Source: Flavobacterium lindanitolerans
Lineage (GTDB): Bacteria > Bacteroidota > Bacteroidia > Flavobacteriales > Flavobacteriaceae
NCBI RefSeq assembly: GCF_002846575.1
Contig: NZ_PJND01000008.1
Location: 62,001 to 126,000 of the forward strand
Length of the DNA: 64,000 nt
Direction of reading: 5' to 3'
Under the pieces are notes generated by a model. The model ran no database searches and was not told the origin of the DNA. It saw only the letters and a list, made by a program, of their open reading frames with translations. Shown here one piece after another: positions 52,082 to 59,868 of this stretch (the stretch's first letter is position 1; each line of letters opens with the position of its first letter). The translations under genes were made by a program, and so were the position numbers.

Positions 52082-53683
52082 CTACCGTATCATATTTTTA
52101 AGTTCCTGAATCGTATTTGCTTCTTCTATCTTCTTATCAGTACGCCATCTTAAAATACGGGGAAAACGTGTTGCAATTCCACTTTTATGTCTTGATGAAA
52201 GTGCAATTCCCTCAAAACCGATTTCAAAAACCAGTGCCGGTGTCACACTCCGTACCGGACCAAAACGCTCCAACGTATTTTTCTTAATGAAATCATCCAC
52301 CATCCTGAATTCGGCATCTGTCAACCCCGAATAAGCCTTGGCAAAAGTAACCAGTTCACGTGAGCCGTCTTCCTTATCCTGCCAGAGCGCAAAAGTATAA
52401 TCCGTAAACAGGTTTGCCCTTCGTCCGCTTCCTCTCATAGCATAGGTCAGCACCGCATCAATAGTAAGCGGCTCCAGCTTCCATTTCCACCAATCGCCTT
52501 TTTTACGTCCCACCAGATAGGGAGATTTTTTACGTTTCAGCATAAGACCTTCGCTATTCAATTCCCTTGCTTTCATTCTTTCTTCGGTTACGGCCTCCCA
52601 GCTTTCCATATCAAAACGCTCCGAAAGTTGCATCGGCAATCCCAAATCTTTTACGGCATCATAAAGTTCTTCCAACAATTGCCTTCTTTCTTCATACGGA
52701 TGGTTCCGGATGTCTTTTCCCTGCCATTCTAAAAGGTCATATGCTCTAATAATAACCGGCGTTTTCTGTAGCAATGCTTTAGTAATTGTTTTGCGGCCAA
52801 TACGCGTTTGCAAGTCTCCAAAAGTTCCAATTCTGCCATCCTTATAGGGTAAGATTTCACCATCAATTACGGTTCCATCCGGCAATACATTCACAAATGC
52901 CTGAAATTCGGGATATTTGTCCGTAATCAATTCTTCACCCCGACTCCAAAGATAAACTTCTCCGTATCGGATAATGGTTTGCGACCGGATGCCATCCCAT
53001 TTATGCTCTATGCTCCAATCACGGACATCACCTAAATTTTCAGGTTCCGATTCGATGGCATAAGCCAGATAAAACGGATAAGGTTTGGATAAATAGTCCT
53101 GGCTTTTTTCTTCCAGTATCAGCTTTTGGAAAGTAATTTTTTGAGGATTCCAGTCTCCCATCAACTTGTAGGCCAGTACATCTTCATCAATGCCTACTGC
53201 TTTGGACAATGCTCTGGTCATTAATTTCTGACTGAGCCCGATACGGAAACTGCCAGTAATTAATTTTGTAAAGACAAAACGTTCGTAGTAATTGAGCATT
53301 AGCCAGTTTTCATGAAGGTATAAGCGTTTTTCAGCTTCACTTTTACTTTTCAATGCAATCATTTCACCAACATATTCACTCAGGCTTTTCTCAGAATGCT
53401 CTTTGCTATCCGGTATAATCAGGGCAATAGTTTCTGCCAAATCACCTACTATATGATAGGATTCTTCAAAAAGCCACAACGGAATGTTTGCCAGCTCTGA
53501 AGCCCATAATCGGAGTAAGGTTGTATTGACCGGCCTTGGAGGTCTGCGATGCGACAAGAGTGCAATGGTCCACACTTTATCCGGGTCACTGGCATGCAGG
53601 AAATATTCTGTCAATGCCTCCACCTTGACTGAAGTCTTATTCGAGCTGTCGAGTGTTTTAATGAGTGATGCAAAGTTTCTCAT
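52082..53683 (-). CDS. ATP-dependent DNA ligase
   Basis: 533 residues: N-terminal DNA-binding domain (1-~200), nucleotidyltransferase with AMP-accepting K228 in IEHKWDGIRSQ, motif III-like DGEILPYKDG, motif IV EGLMLKRKKSPY, motif V KGDWWKWKLEP, and an OB domain. Distinct from the NAD-dependent LigA used for replication; dedicated to repair in the cluster. Its start overlaps the exonuclease stop by 4 nt (ATGA on the minus strand). Confidence 0.95.
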   Translation of the reverse strand: MRNFASLIKTLDSSNKTSVKVEALTEYFLHASDPDKVWTIALLSHRRPPRPVNTTLLRLWASELANIPLWLFEESYHIVGDLAETIALIIPDSKEHSEKSLSEYVGEMIALKSKSEAEKRLYLHENWLMLNYYERFVFTKLITGSFRIGLSQKLMTRALSKAVGIDEDVLAYKLMGDWNPQKITFQKLILEEKSQDYLSKPYPFYLAYAIESEPENLGDVRDWSIEHKWDGIRSQTIIRYGEVYLWSRGEELITDKYPEFQAFVNVLPDGTVIDGEILPYKDGRIGTFGDLQTRIGRKTITKALLQKTPVIIRAYDLLEWQGKDIRNHPYEERRQLLEELYDAVKDLGLPMQLSERFDMESWEAVTEERMKARELNSEGLMLKRKKSPYLVGRKKGDWWKWKLEPLTIDAVLTYAMRGSGRRANLFTDYTFALWQDKEDGSRELVTFAKAYSGLTDAEFRMVDDFIKKNTLERFGPVRSVTPALVFEIGFEGIALSSRHKSGIATRFPRILRWRTDKKIEEANTIQELKNMIR

Positions 53684-54717
53684 AGCTCTTCTTTTTTTTC
53701 AGCATCCTTTTCATTTCCAACAGAAATTTCCTCTTCATCGCCTTCGTATTGCGTATTTTCGGTCACTGCATCATATCCTAATTCCCTGAGGTAGGCACTA
53801 AAAATATCGCTATAGCCATGCGTGCAGATTATTCGTTCTGCTCCGGTTGCCTTGACGCTTTCAAGCAATCCCTGCCAATCGCAATGGTCACTAAGCACAA
53901 AACCTTTGTCGATTGCCCTGCGTCTTCGGGCTCCGCGAAAGGCCATCCAACCGCTGGCTGCTGCCGTCACATAGGGAGTCATCTTTCGTATCCATACGGT
54001 TCCGTGTGCACTGGGCGGCGCCAGTACCATACTACCGGGGAATGCTTCTTTTTTAGTTTCCTGCGTAATCCGGATTGTAGGCGGGAAATCGACTATAGTC
54101 CGCAATACTTCCGTCATATTTTCAACGGCACCATGCGTATAAATGGGTCCTATATCCGAATCCAGATATTTGAGCAATCGCTGGGCCTTCCCCAATGTAT
54201 AGCCAAACAATACTGAAGTCCTTCCCTCTGCCTTGTTCTGTGCCCACCAGGTATTGATGTCCTGCATCACTTCAGCTTGCGGAAGCCACCGAAATGCAGG
54301 AAGTCCGAAAGTGTTTTCTGTAATAAGCGTATGGCAACGGATGGCTTCATAGGGAGTAGAAATCCCATCATCTTCCGTCTTATAGTCGCCGGTAAAAACC
54401 CATACTTCCCCTTTGTATTCTACCCTTACCTGCGAACTGCCTATAATGTGTCCGGCCGGATGCAGAGAAAAAGTGACCCCGTTAATTGTAAAGGTTTCAC
54501 CCCATTCTTTTCCGGTTACAACAATGTCGCCCAAACGGTGCTTTAATATGGGAATATTGTAATGATGTGTGATGTAGTAACGGTGTCCAAACCGCGCGTG
54601 GTCAGAATGTCCGTGGGTAATAATTGCATTTTTTACCGGTCGCCACGGGTCGAGATATACATCGGCCTGGGCACAGTAGATTCCTTTATCATTAAATACC
54701 AGTAGCTTGTTCTTCAT
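53680..54717 (-). CDS. Ligase-associated exonuclease (metallo-beta-lactamase fold)
   Basis: 345 residues, SNM1/beta-CASP-like. Metal site H35-G-H37-S-D39-H40 (IITHGHSDHARFGHR), further His in HPAGHIIGSSQ and HCDWQGL. Homologues of this cluster gene act as manganese-dependent DNA nucleases. First gene of the operon; the region upstream (54718-54800) has no clear TAnnTTTG box. Confidence 0.93.
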   Translation of the reverse strand: MKNKLLVFNDKGIYCAQADVYLDPWRPVKNAIITHGHSDHARFGHRYYITHHYNIPILKHRLGDIVVTGKEWGETFTINGVTFSLHPAGHIIGSSQVRVEYKGEVWVFTGDYKTEDDGISTPYEAIRCHTLITENTFGLPAFRWLPQAEVMQDINTWWAQNKAEGRTSVLFGYTLGKAQRLLKYLDSDIGPIYTHGAVENMTEVLRTIVDFPPTIRITQETKKEAFPGSMVLAPPSAHGTVWIRKMTPYVTAAASGWMAFRGARRRRAIDKGFVLSDHCDWQGLLESVKATGAERIICTHGYSDIFSAYLRELGYDAVTENTQYEGDEEEISVGNEKDAEKKEEL

Positions 54718-54847
54718 AAGTTAAATTAATAGCCAAAAGGGAAGCCTTATAAAGTTACAATCGTAAAAATAATTTTAAAAGAGGTTTCTGAGAAGTTTAA
54801 CTTTTAAGGAAGTTTCAATGTTCAATTAATAGCTATTTCAAAAAACA

Positions 54848-54880
54848 AAATCCCTTTGCTTTCACAAAGGGATTTTCAGA
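54848..54880 (-). terminator. Terminator of the second T9SS protein
   Basis: 12-bp stem AAAATCCCTTTG (54848-54859)/CAAAGGGATTTT (54865-54876). Confidence 0.85.
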
Positions 54881-54896
54881 TTTTCCATCTTACGGA

Positions 54897-55799
54897 TTAT
54901 TGTTTTACAAATTTTTTATCAAGAATCTGCCCGTCTTCCATACGAAGTTTTAAAAGGTAAACGCCGGATGACAAATCTCCTATCGGAATTTTATTTTCTT
55001 CAATCGTTACGCTTCGTACCAATTGTCCGGTCATAGTGTAAACCTCTCCTGATGCTACTTTATTCTGCGAAGCCACAAACAATCCGTTGGTTGCCGGATT
55101 CGGATACAAAGAAATAGCGCTTTCCAAACCATGTTCCTCAACTCCTAAAACAAGACCATTCAGGACAATTATAGGACGTGTTCTCTTAGCCTGCACTGAT
55201 GTAGCTATAGTTCCTCCGGTATAATTCAATGGCGGGTTAAACGGGTCGGCATTATCAGCCGCGGTATCTGTCCGAATCATTAAGGAAGTGATGTTTGGTG
55301 TTGCTGGAATCTGGTAAAACAACGTTGTGTTTCCATCATCGCCAGGTTTATTTGCATCTACAGTAATTACAAGATTATCTGTCCCGTTGTATGCAAAAGG
55401 AGTACTAAACGTAAATGTAATCGTGGTGCCTGTTTGCGTAAAAGTACCATTTGCCACTACCTGGCTATGTCCGGCAATACTAATCCAATCGGCTCCGGAA
55501 GTACCTACCACAGGACTGTATGATGACCTTGTGGTATGTCCTATCCATACGTCAATCATGCCGTTTGTATTAACCAACGAATTGGTATTGTTGACTTTAA
55601 AATCAATAGATGTAATGGTTCCCGCCGTACCAATCTCCGAAGCCATATAAATCATCTGTGCCAACGAAGTGGAATAATAAATCGAAATGGGCGTTGAAAG
55701 CCCAGCATTACTATCTGTCAATGTTCCGGAACCGATAGTAACCTGTGCAAAAGAAAAAGTACTTGCTAAAAAAGCAAGAAAGGGTAAAGTTTTTATCAT
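54897..55799 (-). CDS. T9SS-secreted beta-sandwich protein
   Basis: 300 residues. Signal peptide MIKTLPFLAFLASTFSFA; a ~200-residue beta-rich domain (VTIGSGTLTDSNAGLSTPISIYYSTSLAQMIYMASEIG, GTITSIDFKVNN, FTFSTPFAYNGTDNLVITVDANKPG); and a C-terminal type A sorting domain (ISLYPNPATNGLFVASQN...GVYLLKLRMEDGQILDKKFVKQ). The N-terminal domain resembles the 'BIG' or fimbrial-type surface domains of Flavobacteria, but no function is known. Own promoter. Confidence 0.87.
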   Translation of the reverse strand: MIKTLPFLAFLASTFSFAQVTIGSGTLTDSNAGLSTPISIYYSTSLAQMIYMASEIGTAGTITSIDFKVNNTNSLVNTNGMIDVWIGHTTRSSYSPVVGTSGADWISIAGHSQVVANGTFTQTGTTITFTFSTPFAYNGTDNLVITVDANKPGDDGNTTLFYQIPATPNITSLMIRTDTAADNADPFNPPLNYTGGTIATSVQAKRTRPIIVLNGLVLGVEEHGLESAISLYPNPATNGLFVASQNKVASGEVYTMTGQLVRSVTIEENKIPIGDLSSGVYLLKLRMEDGQILDKKFVKQ

Positions 55800-55827
55800 A
55801 ATTCACTGTTTTTAAGTTAAGTAAAAA

Positions 55828-55855
55828 CAAATATACCAAGTATTTTTAGAAACAA
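55828..55855 (-). promoter_or_regulatory. Promoter of the second T9SS gene
   Basis: Minus strand TTG (55853-55855), 17-nt spacer, TATATTTG (55828-55835), 29 nt before the ATG. Confidence 0.6.
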
Positions 55856-55863
55856 TACTACAA

Positions 55864-55919
55864 AATCCTAAATCACAAACCTTAAATCCTAAATCTTAAA
55901 TCCTAAATCTTAAATCTAA
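55864..55919. repeat. Heptanucleotide array, eight units AATCYTA
   Basis: AATCCTA, AATCACA, AACCTTA, AATCCTA, AATCTTA, AATCCTA, AATCTTA, AATCTAA in direct succession, just upstream of the -33 side of the T9SS gene promoter. Confidence 0.85.
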
Positions 55920-56018
55920 ATTTTCAATCATCTGTACCTATTAAAAAACATATTTCTGTATCTGTAACCAAATCCGAAACCTCTCTACCTTTACTCTAAC
56001 AATTAGACTCGAGAAATC

Positions 56019-56384
56019 ATGGAAACGCCCTTAACACATCAGGAAACACTTCAATTTGCTGAAGTATACCTTTCCGATATAGCACCGCTAAAAACAATTT
56101 TCTTTCAGGCATTCCCAAAAAATCAAGATATTACTCCTGCCTTTGGTGTACCCTTTTTAATAGCCAAAAAAGAAAACAAAACTGTAGCCTTTGCCAGTTT
56201 TATATTTAATTCAAAAGATGAAATTGACTTTAACGTTTACAATGCCTCTGTAATGACTGATGAAGAAAAATTAATCTTCGTATCTTTCGTTACCGACTAT
56301 ATTAAAAAACAGGATAACGGAAAATTTCGCAATCCTGAGCAATTAAAAAACATGATAAACAAAATATTGCAATGGCTCAACTAA
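56019..56384 (+). CDS. Small uncharacterised protein overlapping the MocR gene
   Basis: 121 residues, no TM or signal peptide (METPLTHQETLQFAEVYLSD; FGVPFLIAKKENKTVAFASFIFNSKDEIDFNVYN; FVTDYIKKQDNGKFRNPEQL). Mixed alpha/beta, function not recognised. Its 3' end overlaps the next gene by 13 nt, so translation is probably coupled and the two gene products may be functionally linked. Confidence 0.65.
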   Translation: METPLTHQETLQFAEVYLSDIAPLKTIFFQAFPKNQDITPAFGVPFLIAKKENKTVAFASFIFNSKDEIDFNVYNASVMTDEEKLIFVSFVTDYIKKQDNGKFRNPEQLKNMINKILQWLN

Positions 56385-57841
56385 ATCACAACTTTAATAG
56401 TGTAAAAAAAAGAAACCATGCAGAAAAACTCAAGGAAACGCTATACCTGAAGATTGCCAAAATTATTGAAGAGCAGATTCAAAGCGATACTTTGCGCTTG
56501 GGAGACAAATTGCCATCGATACGTAGCGCCCAGAAGTTATACAATGTTAGTATCAATACTGCCAAGCAGGCCTATCTGGAGCTCGAAAGCCGTTCGCTGA
56601 TTGAATCACGTCCAAAATCAGGTTATTACGTCAGTAAGACATCGCAACGTAAGCTTGCCCTGCCTACTGTGGCTAAAATTAGCAGTACTGAAAAAGAGAA
56701 AACTCCGGAAGACCTGATTGACAAAGTATTTGGAACCATTGCCAAATCTGATTTTACTCAATTTGCGTTGGGAATTCCGGGAAAAAATTTTCTCCCGTTG
56801 GCTAAATTAAATAAAAGCCTTATCAATACTGTTCGTCGCAGAAATGACGGCGGTACTGCTTACGAGCCCGTACAAGGCAACGAGCATCTGCTTCGCGAAG
56901 TGGCAAAATGGTCGCTCGTTCTGGAAGGAAAAATAACCGAAGACGACCTTGTCATTACTTCCGGTGCGATGAATGCCATTTACAATGCGCTGATGGCCGT
57001 AACCAAACCAGGCGATTCCGTAGCCGTAGAAAGCCCTGTTTATTTCGGATTTCTGCAGGCCATACAGTTGCTTGGGTTAAAAGCGGTCGAAATTCCTACC
57101 CATCCTATTTTTGGCGTAGACCTGGATGCCTTAAAAAAAGTGCTTCCTAACATAGCAGCCTGTTGTTTTGTGACCAATTTTAATAATCCGTTAGGTTTCC
57201 AGATGCCTGATGAGAATAAGAAAGAATTGGTACGGCTCATTACAGAATATAATGTTCCGCTAATTGAGGACGATATTTACGGTAATTTATTCTTTGGTGC
57301 AGAACGCCCCAAACCCTGCAAGTTTTATGATGAAGCAGGACTTGTGCTGTGGAGCGGTTCTGTTTCTAAAACGCTGGCTCCCGGTTATCGCGTGGGTTGG
57401 ATTGCTCCCGGCAAATTCAAAGATAAAATTATACGGCAAAAATTGGTGCAGACCGTCTGTAATCCGTCACTTTATTCGGATGTTATTGCTGATTTTTTAG
57501 AACATGGCCGTTATGACCACCATCTTCGCACGTTCCGAAACAAGCTATATGCCAACTACCTGCAGATTCAGCGTGCCGTTGAAGCTTATTTCCCGGACAA
57601 TACCAAAATCTCCCAACCTAAAGGAGGTTTTATGTTATGGCTGGAATTGGACAAACGCATTTGTACCGAAGACCTTTATGATGTAGCCGGAAACCAGAAG
57701 ATTAATTTTGCTCCGGGAAGAATGTTCTCCCAATACAACCAATACAACAATTGCATGCGTTTGAATTATGCTCTGGAATGGACTGATCGTGTAGAAAACG
57801 ACCTGGAAAAATTAGGAAAACTGATAAAAAACAGCATTTAA
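56372..57841 (+). CDS. MocR-type GntR regulator/aminotransferase
   Basis: 489 residues. GntR wHTH (~22-90; LYLKIAKIIEEQIQSDTLRLGDKLPSIRSAQKLYNVSINTAKQAYLEL) and aminotransferase fold I domain (~120-489) with K333 in WSGSVSKTLAPGYRVGWI and DDIYGN. Unlike the 37-kb MocR homologue it sits in a same-strand group with small upstream gene and a GNAT gene 20 nt downstream. Effector and target unknown; may regulate that GNAT gene or itself. Confidence 0.9.
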   Translation: MAQLNHNFNSVKKRNHAEKLKETLYLKIAKIIEEQIQSDTLRLGDKLPSIRSAQKLYNVSINTAKQAYLELESRSLIESRPKSGYYVSKTSQRKLALPTVAKISSTEKEKTPEDLIDKVFGTIAKSDFTQFALGIPGKNFLPLAKLNKSLINTVRRRNDGGTAYEPVQGNEHLLREVAKWSLVLEGKITEDDLVITSGAMNAIYNALMAVTKPGDSVAVESPVYFGFLQAIQLLGLKAVEIPTHPIFGVDLDALKKVLPNIAACCFVTNFNNPLGFQMPDENKKELVRLITEYNVPLIEDDIYGNLFFGAERPKPCKFYDEAGLVLWSGSVSKTLAPGYRVGWIAPGKFKDKIIRQKLVQTVCNPSLYSDVIADFLEHGRYDHHLRTFRNKLYANYLQIQRAVEAYFPDNTKISQPKGGFMLWLELDKRICTEDLYDVAGNQKINFAPGRMFSQYNQYNNCMRLNYALEWTDRVENDLEKLGKLIKNSI

Positions 57842-57861
57842 AATACAATAAAACTCCCTTA

Positions 57862-58356
57862 ATGAACACAAATAAAGAAACAGACAACATCAGGATTGTC
57901 ACTTATGAACCCCAATACCAGGAAGCTTTCAAATCCTTAAATACCGAATGGATTTCAAAGTATTTTGAAATTGAAGCTGCAGATACTATCGCATTAGACC
58001 ATCCCAAAGAATATATCCTTGACAAAGGTGGTGAAATTTTTATAGCCCTTTTGAATGATGAGCCTGTAGGCGTTTGTGCTATGATTAAAATGCAGGAAGA
58101 TTTTGATTATGAAATGGCGAAAATGGCCGTTAGCCCAAAAGCACAGGGAAAAGGCATTGGACTACTGTTGGGCAGATTTGTGATTGATTGGGCTACTAAA
58201 AACAACGCTACAACAATCTACCTGGAAAGTAATACTCAATTGGTGCCCGCTATCAATCTTTATTACAAGCTGGGATTTAAAGAGATTAAAAGAAAAAATT
58301 CCCCTTATAAACGAGCTAATATACAGATGCTTCTGGAACTTGGAAATAAAGAGTAA
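57862..58356 (+). CDS. GNAT N-acetyltransferase
   Basis: 164 residues. IVTYEPQYQEAFKSLNTEWISKYFEIEAAD is the start of a widespread Bacteroidota GNAT; acetyl-CoA motif AVSPKAQGKGIGLLLGRFVIDWA; C-terminal NLYYKLGFKEIKRKNSPYKRANIQMLLEL. Substrate unknown. Probably co-transcribed with the MocR gene, ending at the terminator at 58382. Confidence 0.9.
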   Translation: MNTNKETDNIRIVTYEPQYQEAFKSLNTEWISKYFEIEAADTIALDHPKEYILDKGGEIFIALLNDEPVGVCAMIKMQEDFDYEMAKMAVSPKAQGKGIGLLLGRFVIDWATKNNATTIYLESNTQLVPAINLYYKLGFKEIKRKNSPYKRANIQMLLELGNKE

Positions 58357-58381
58357 AATCGTGAATCATAATGAATAAGTT

Positions 58382-58410
58382 AAAGGGCTGCAGTAGCAGT
58401 CCTTTTTTAA
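58382..58410 (+). terminator. Terminator after the GNAT gene
   Basis: Stem AAAGGGCTGC (58382-58391)/GCAGTCCTTT (58396-58405) with one G·U pair, then T-run. Isolates the copper-type operon that follows. Confidence 0.8.
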
Positions 58411-58455
58411 CAAATAAAAACAAGTAACAGCCTACACTATTTGATTGTGTTTCCG

Positions 58456-58463
58456 TAAATTTG
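58456..58463 (+). promoter_or_regulatory. Promoter -7 box of the copper-type operon
   Basis: TAAATTTG, matching TAnnTTTG, only 4 nt before the GTG start at 58468, which would give a nearly leaderless mRNA. Confidence 0.5.
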
Positions 58464-58467
58464 CGCT

Positions 58468-58839
58468 GTGAAAAAAATGGCATCCATATTCGCATTGTTT
58501 ATGCTCCTGAAGCCCGTGCTTCCAGTCATCGAATATGCCATTAATTACGACTACATCGCAACGGTGCTCTGTATTAACAAAGACAAGCCCGAAATGAAAT
58601 GTAACGGTAAGTGTCATCTGATGAAGGAGCTTGCCAAATCTTCTCAGGACGATAGCGATCAGCCCAAAGAAAAAAGGTTTATGACTTCCGAAAGCCATAT
58701 CCTGTTTTTTGAGGAAATACTTGATTTCGGACTCGTTCCTGTAAAAAGCCCTTTGGCCAATCAAAGTTCCAACACCTTCTACTCCAATTTGTACAGTCAC
58801 TTGGATGGCAGGTCTATCTTCCGCCCTCCCGTTTTTTAA
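58468..58839 (+). CDS. Small Cys-motif protein at the head of an MbnP/MbnH-like operon
   Basis: 123 residues from GTG (MKKMASIFALFMLLKPVLPVIEY); an ATG three codons in (58477) is the alternative. One N-terminal TM or signal segment, then LCINKDKPEMKCNGKCHLMKEL with C35, C45 and C49, a C-x9-C-x3-C set with neighbouring His50 that could bind copper or another thiophilic metal. The C-terminus (FMTSESHILFFEE...FRPPVF) is hydrophilic. I recognise the CNGKC-H pattern from small Bacteroidota proteins near metal genes, but no function is established. First gene of the operon. Confidence 0.75.
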   Translation: MKKMASIFALFMLLKPVLPVIEYAINYDYIATVLCINKDKPEMKCNGKCHLMKELAKSSQDDSDQPKEKRFMTSESHILFFEEILDFGLVPVKSPLANQSSNTFYSNLYSHLDGRSIFRPPVF

Positions 58840-58852
58840 TTTTTGATATTCC

Positions 58853-58908
58853 GAAAAGTGCCTGCTTATGGACTTTTCTCTTTTTTCTCCGCAAAAAAAC
58901 TTGCGGAG
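58853..58908 (+). other. Two hairpins between the Cys-motif gene and the mbnP-like gene
   Basis: GAAAAGT (58853-58859)/ACTTTTC (58872-58878) followed by a T-rich tract, then CTCCGCAA (58887-58894)/TTGCGGAG (58901-58908). The first looks like an intrinsic terminator or attenuator, so mbnP/mbnH expression could be set separately. Confidence 0.6.
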
Positions 58909-58942
58909 CCAATACTCTTATATCAAATTTTAAAAAAACATC

Positions 58943-59764
58943 ATGAAATCATATATAAAAAACATCGCAGTATGTATTGCATTTACCCTATTTCTAACTT
59001 CCTGTTCCAGTGATGACGATAGCAAACCCGTAGAGGGAACTTTTGGCGACGTGGAATTATTTTTTGACAATGGCGTGTCAGGCGATGCACTGACACTTGG
59101 AAATTCCTATACCAATTCTAATGGCGAAACCCTGAAACTACAACGTTTTAACTATATCGTGAGCAACTTTGTACTCATTAAAGAAGATGGCAGTCAATTT
59201 ACCTATCCAAAAGACGACAGCTACTTTATTATCAGCGAAGAAGCCGGAACTTTTACAGTTCACTTAGAAAACGTACCGGTAGGCGATTATAAAAAAATCA
59301 AATTCGGTATTGGGGTCGACCAGCAACGCTACCTGCAGGGCGAAACTGCACAGCAAAGCTTCTGGGACCTGGCAGCCGTCAATAATATGACCTGGACCTG
59401 GTCTACAGGATATCGTTTCATCAATTTTGAGGGAACGTTTACTGCCGCCGGAGGCGATGGTGTTTCCAGAAACTTTATGGTGCATCAGGGAAGCAATACC
59501 GCTACCGATAACTATAGAGAAGTTACCCTTAACCTTCCAACCACAGCACGTGTCAGAACAGGAGAAATGCCAAACATCCACCTCAAAAGTGATGCGAATG
59601 TTATTCTGGACGGTGATAATAAGATTGCATTACGCCTGAACATGAATCCGGCCGGCACGGCAGCCAGCATTATGGGAGGAGAAAACCTCATCAGTATTGC
59701 GGAAAATACTAAAAAGATGTTTACGGTAGACCACGTGCACAATGGTGCCGGAACCCACCACTAA
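58943..59764 (+). CDS. mbnP: MbnP-like copper-binding lipoprotein
   Basis: 273 residues. Lipobox TSC (about Cys21) after MKSYIKNIAVCIAFTLFLTS, then DDDSKPVEG linker. Matches the MbnP family: GDVELFFDNGVSGDALTL, LKLQRFNYIVSNFVLIKEDG, and the Trp-rich FWDLAAVNNMTWTWSTGYRFINFEGTF. There are no cysteines beyond the lipobox and signal region, so the four-Cys motif of some members is absent; the C-terminal VDHVHNGAGTHH supplies a His-rich end. In methanotrophs MbnP is modified (Trp to kynurenine) by MbnH and binds Cu(I); the same partner follows here. Confidence 0.85.
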   Translation: MKSYIKNIAVCIAFTLFLTSCSSDDDSKPVEGTFGDVELFFDNGVSGDALTLGNSYTNSNGETLKLQRFNYIVSNFVLIKEDGSQFTYPKDDSYFIISEEAGTFTVHLENVPVGDYKKIKFGIGVDQQRYLQGETAQQSFWDLAAVNNMTWTWSTGYRFINFEGTFTAAGGDGVSRNFMVHQGSNTATDNYREVTLNLPTTARVRTGEMPNIHLKSDANVILDGDNKIALRLNMNPAGTAASIMGGENLISIAENTKKMFTVDHVHNGAGTHH

Positions 59765-59793
59765 TTCACCGTATTTCTAATCTAAAAAGAGGA

Positions 59794-59824
59794 ATCCGGC
59801 CCTGAATAAGTTACAGGGCCGGAT
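59794..59824 (+). other. 11-bp stem-loop between mbnP- and mbnH-like genes
   Basis: ATCCGGCCCTG (59794-59804)/CAGGGCCGGAT (59814-59824), no U-run; a second small hairpin CTGGA/TCCAG follows near 59842. Possible mRNA processing or stability element. Confidence 0.6.
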
Positions 59825-59868
59825 AGTCTCCGTATGCTAATCTGGAAACTCCAGGCAAAACTTATACA

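Noticed and set aside
58943..59764. Four-Cys motif of MbnP
   Set aside because: Only the lipobox and signal-region cysteines occur; assignment rests on the Trp-rich block and on MbnH linkage.
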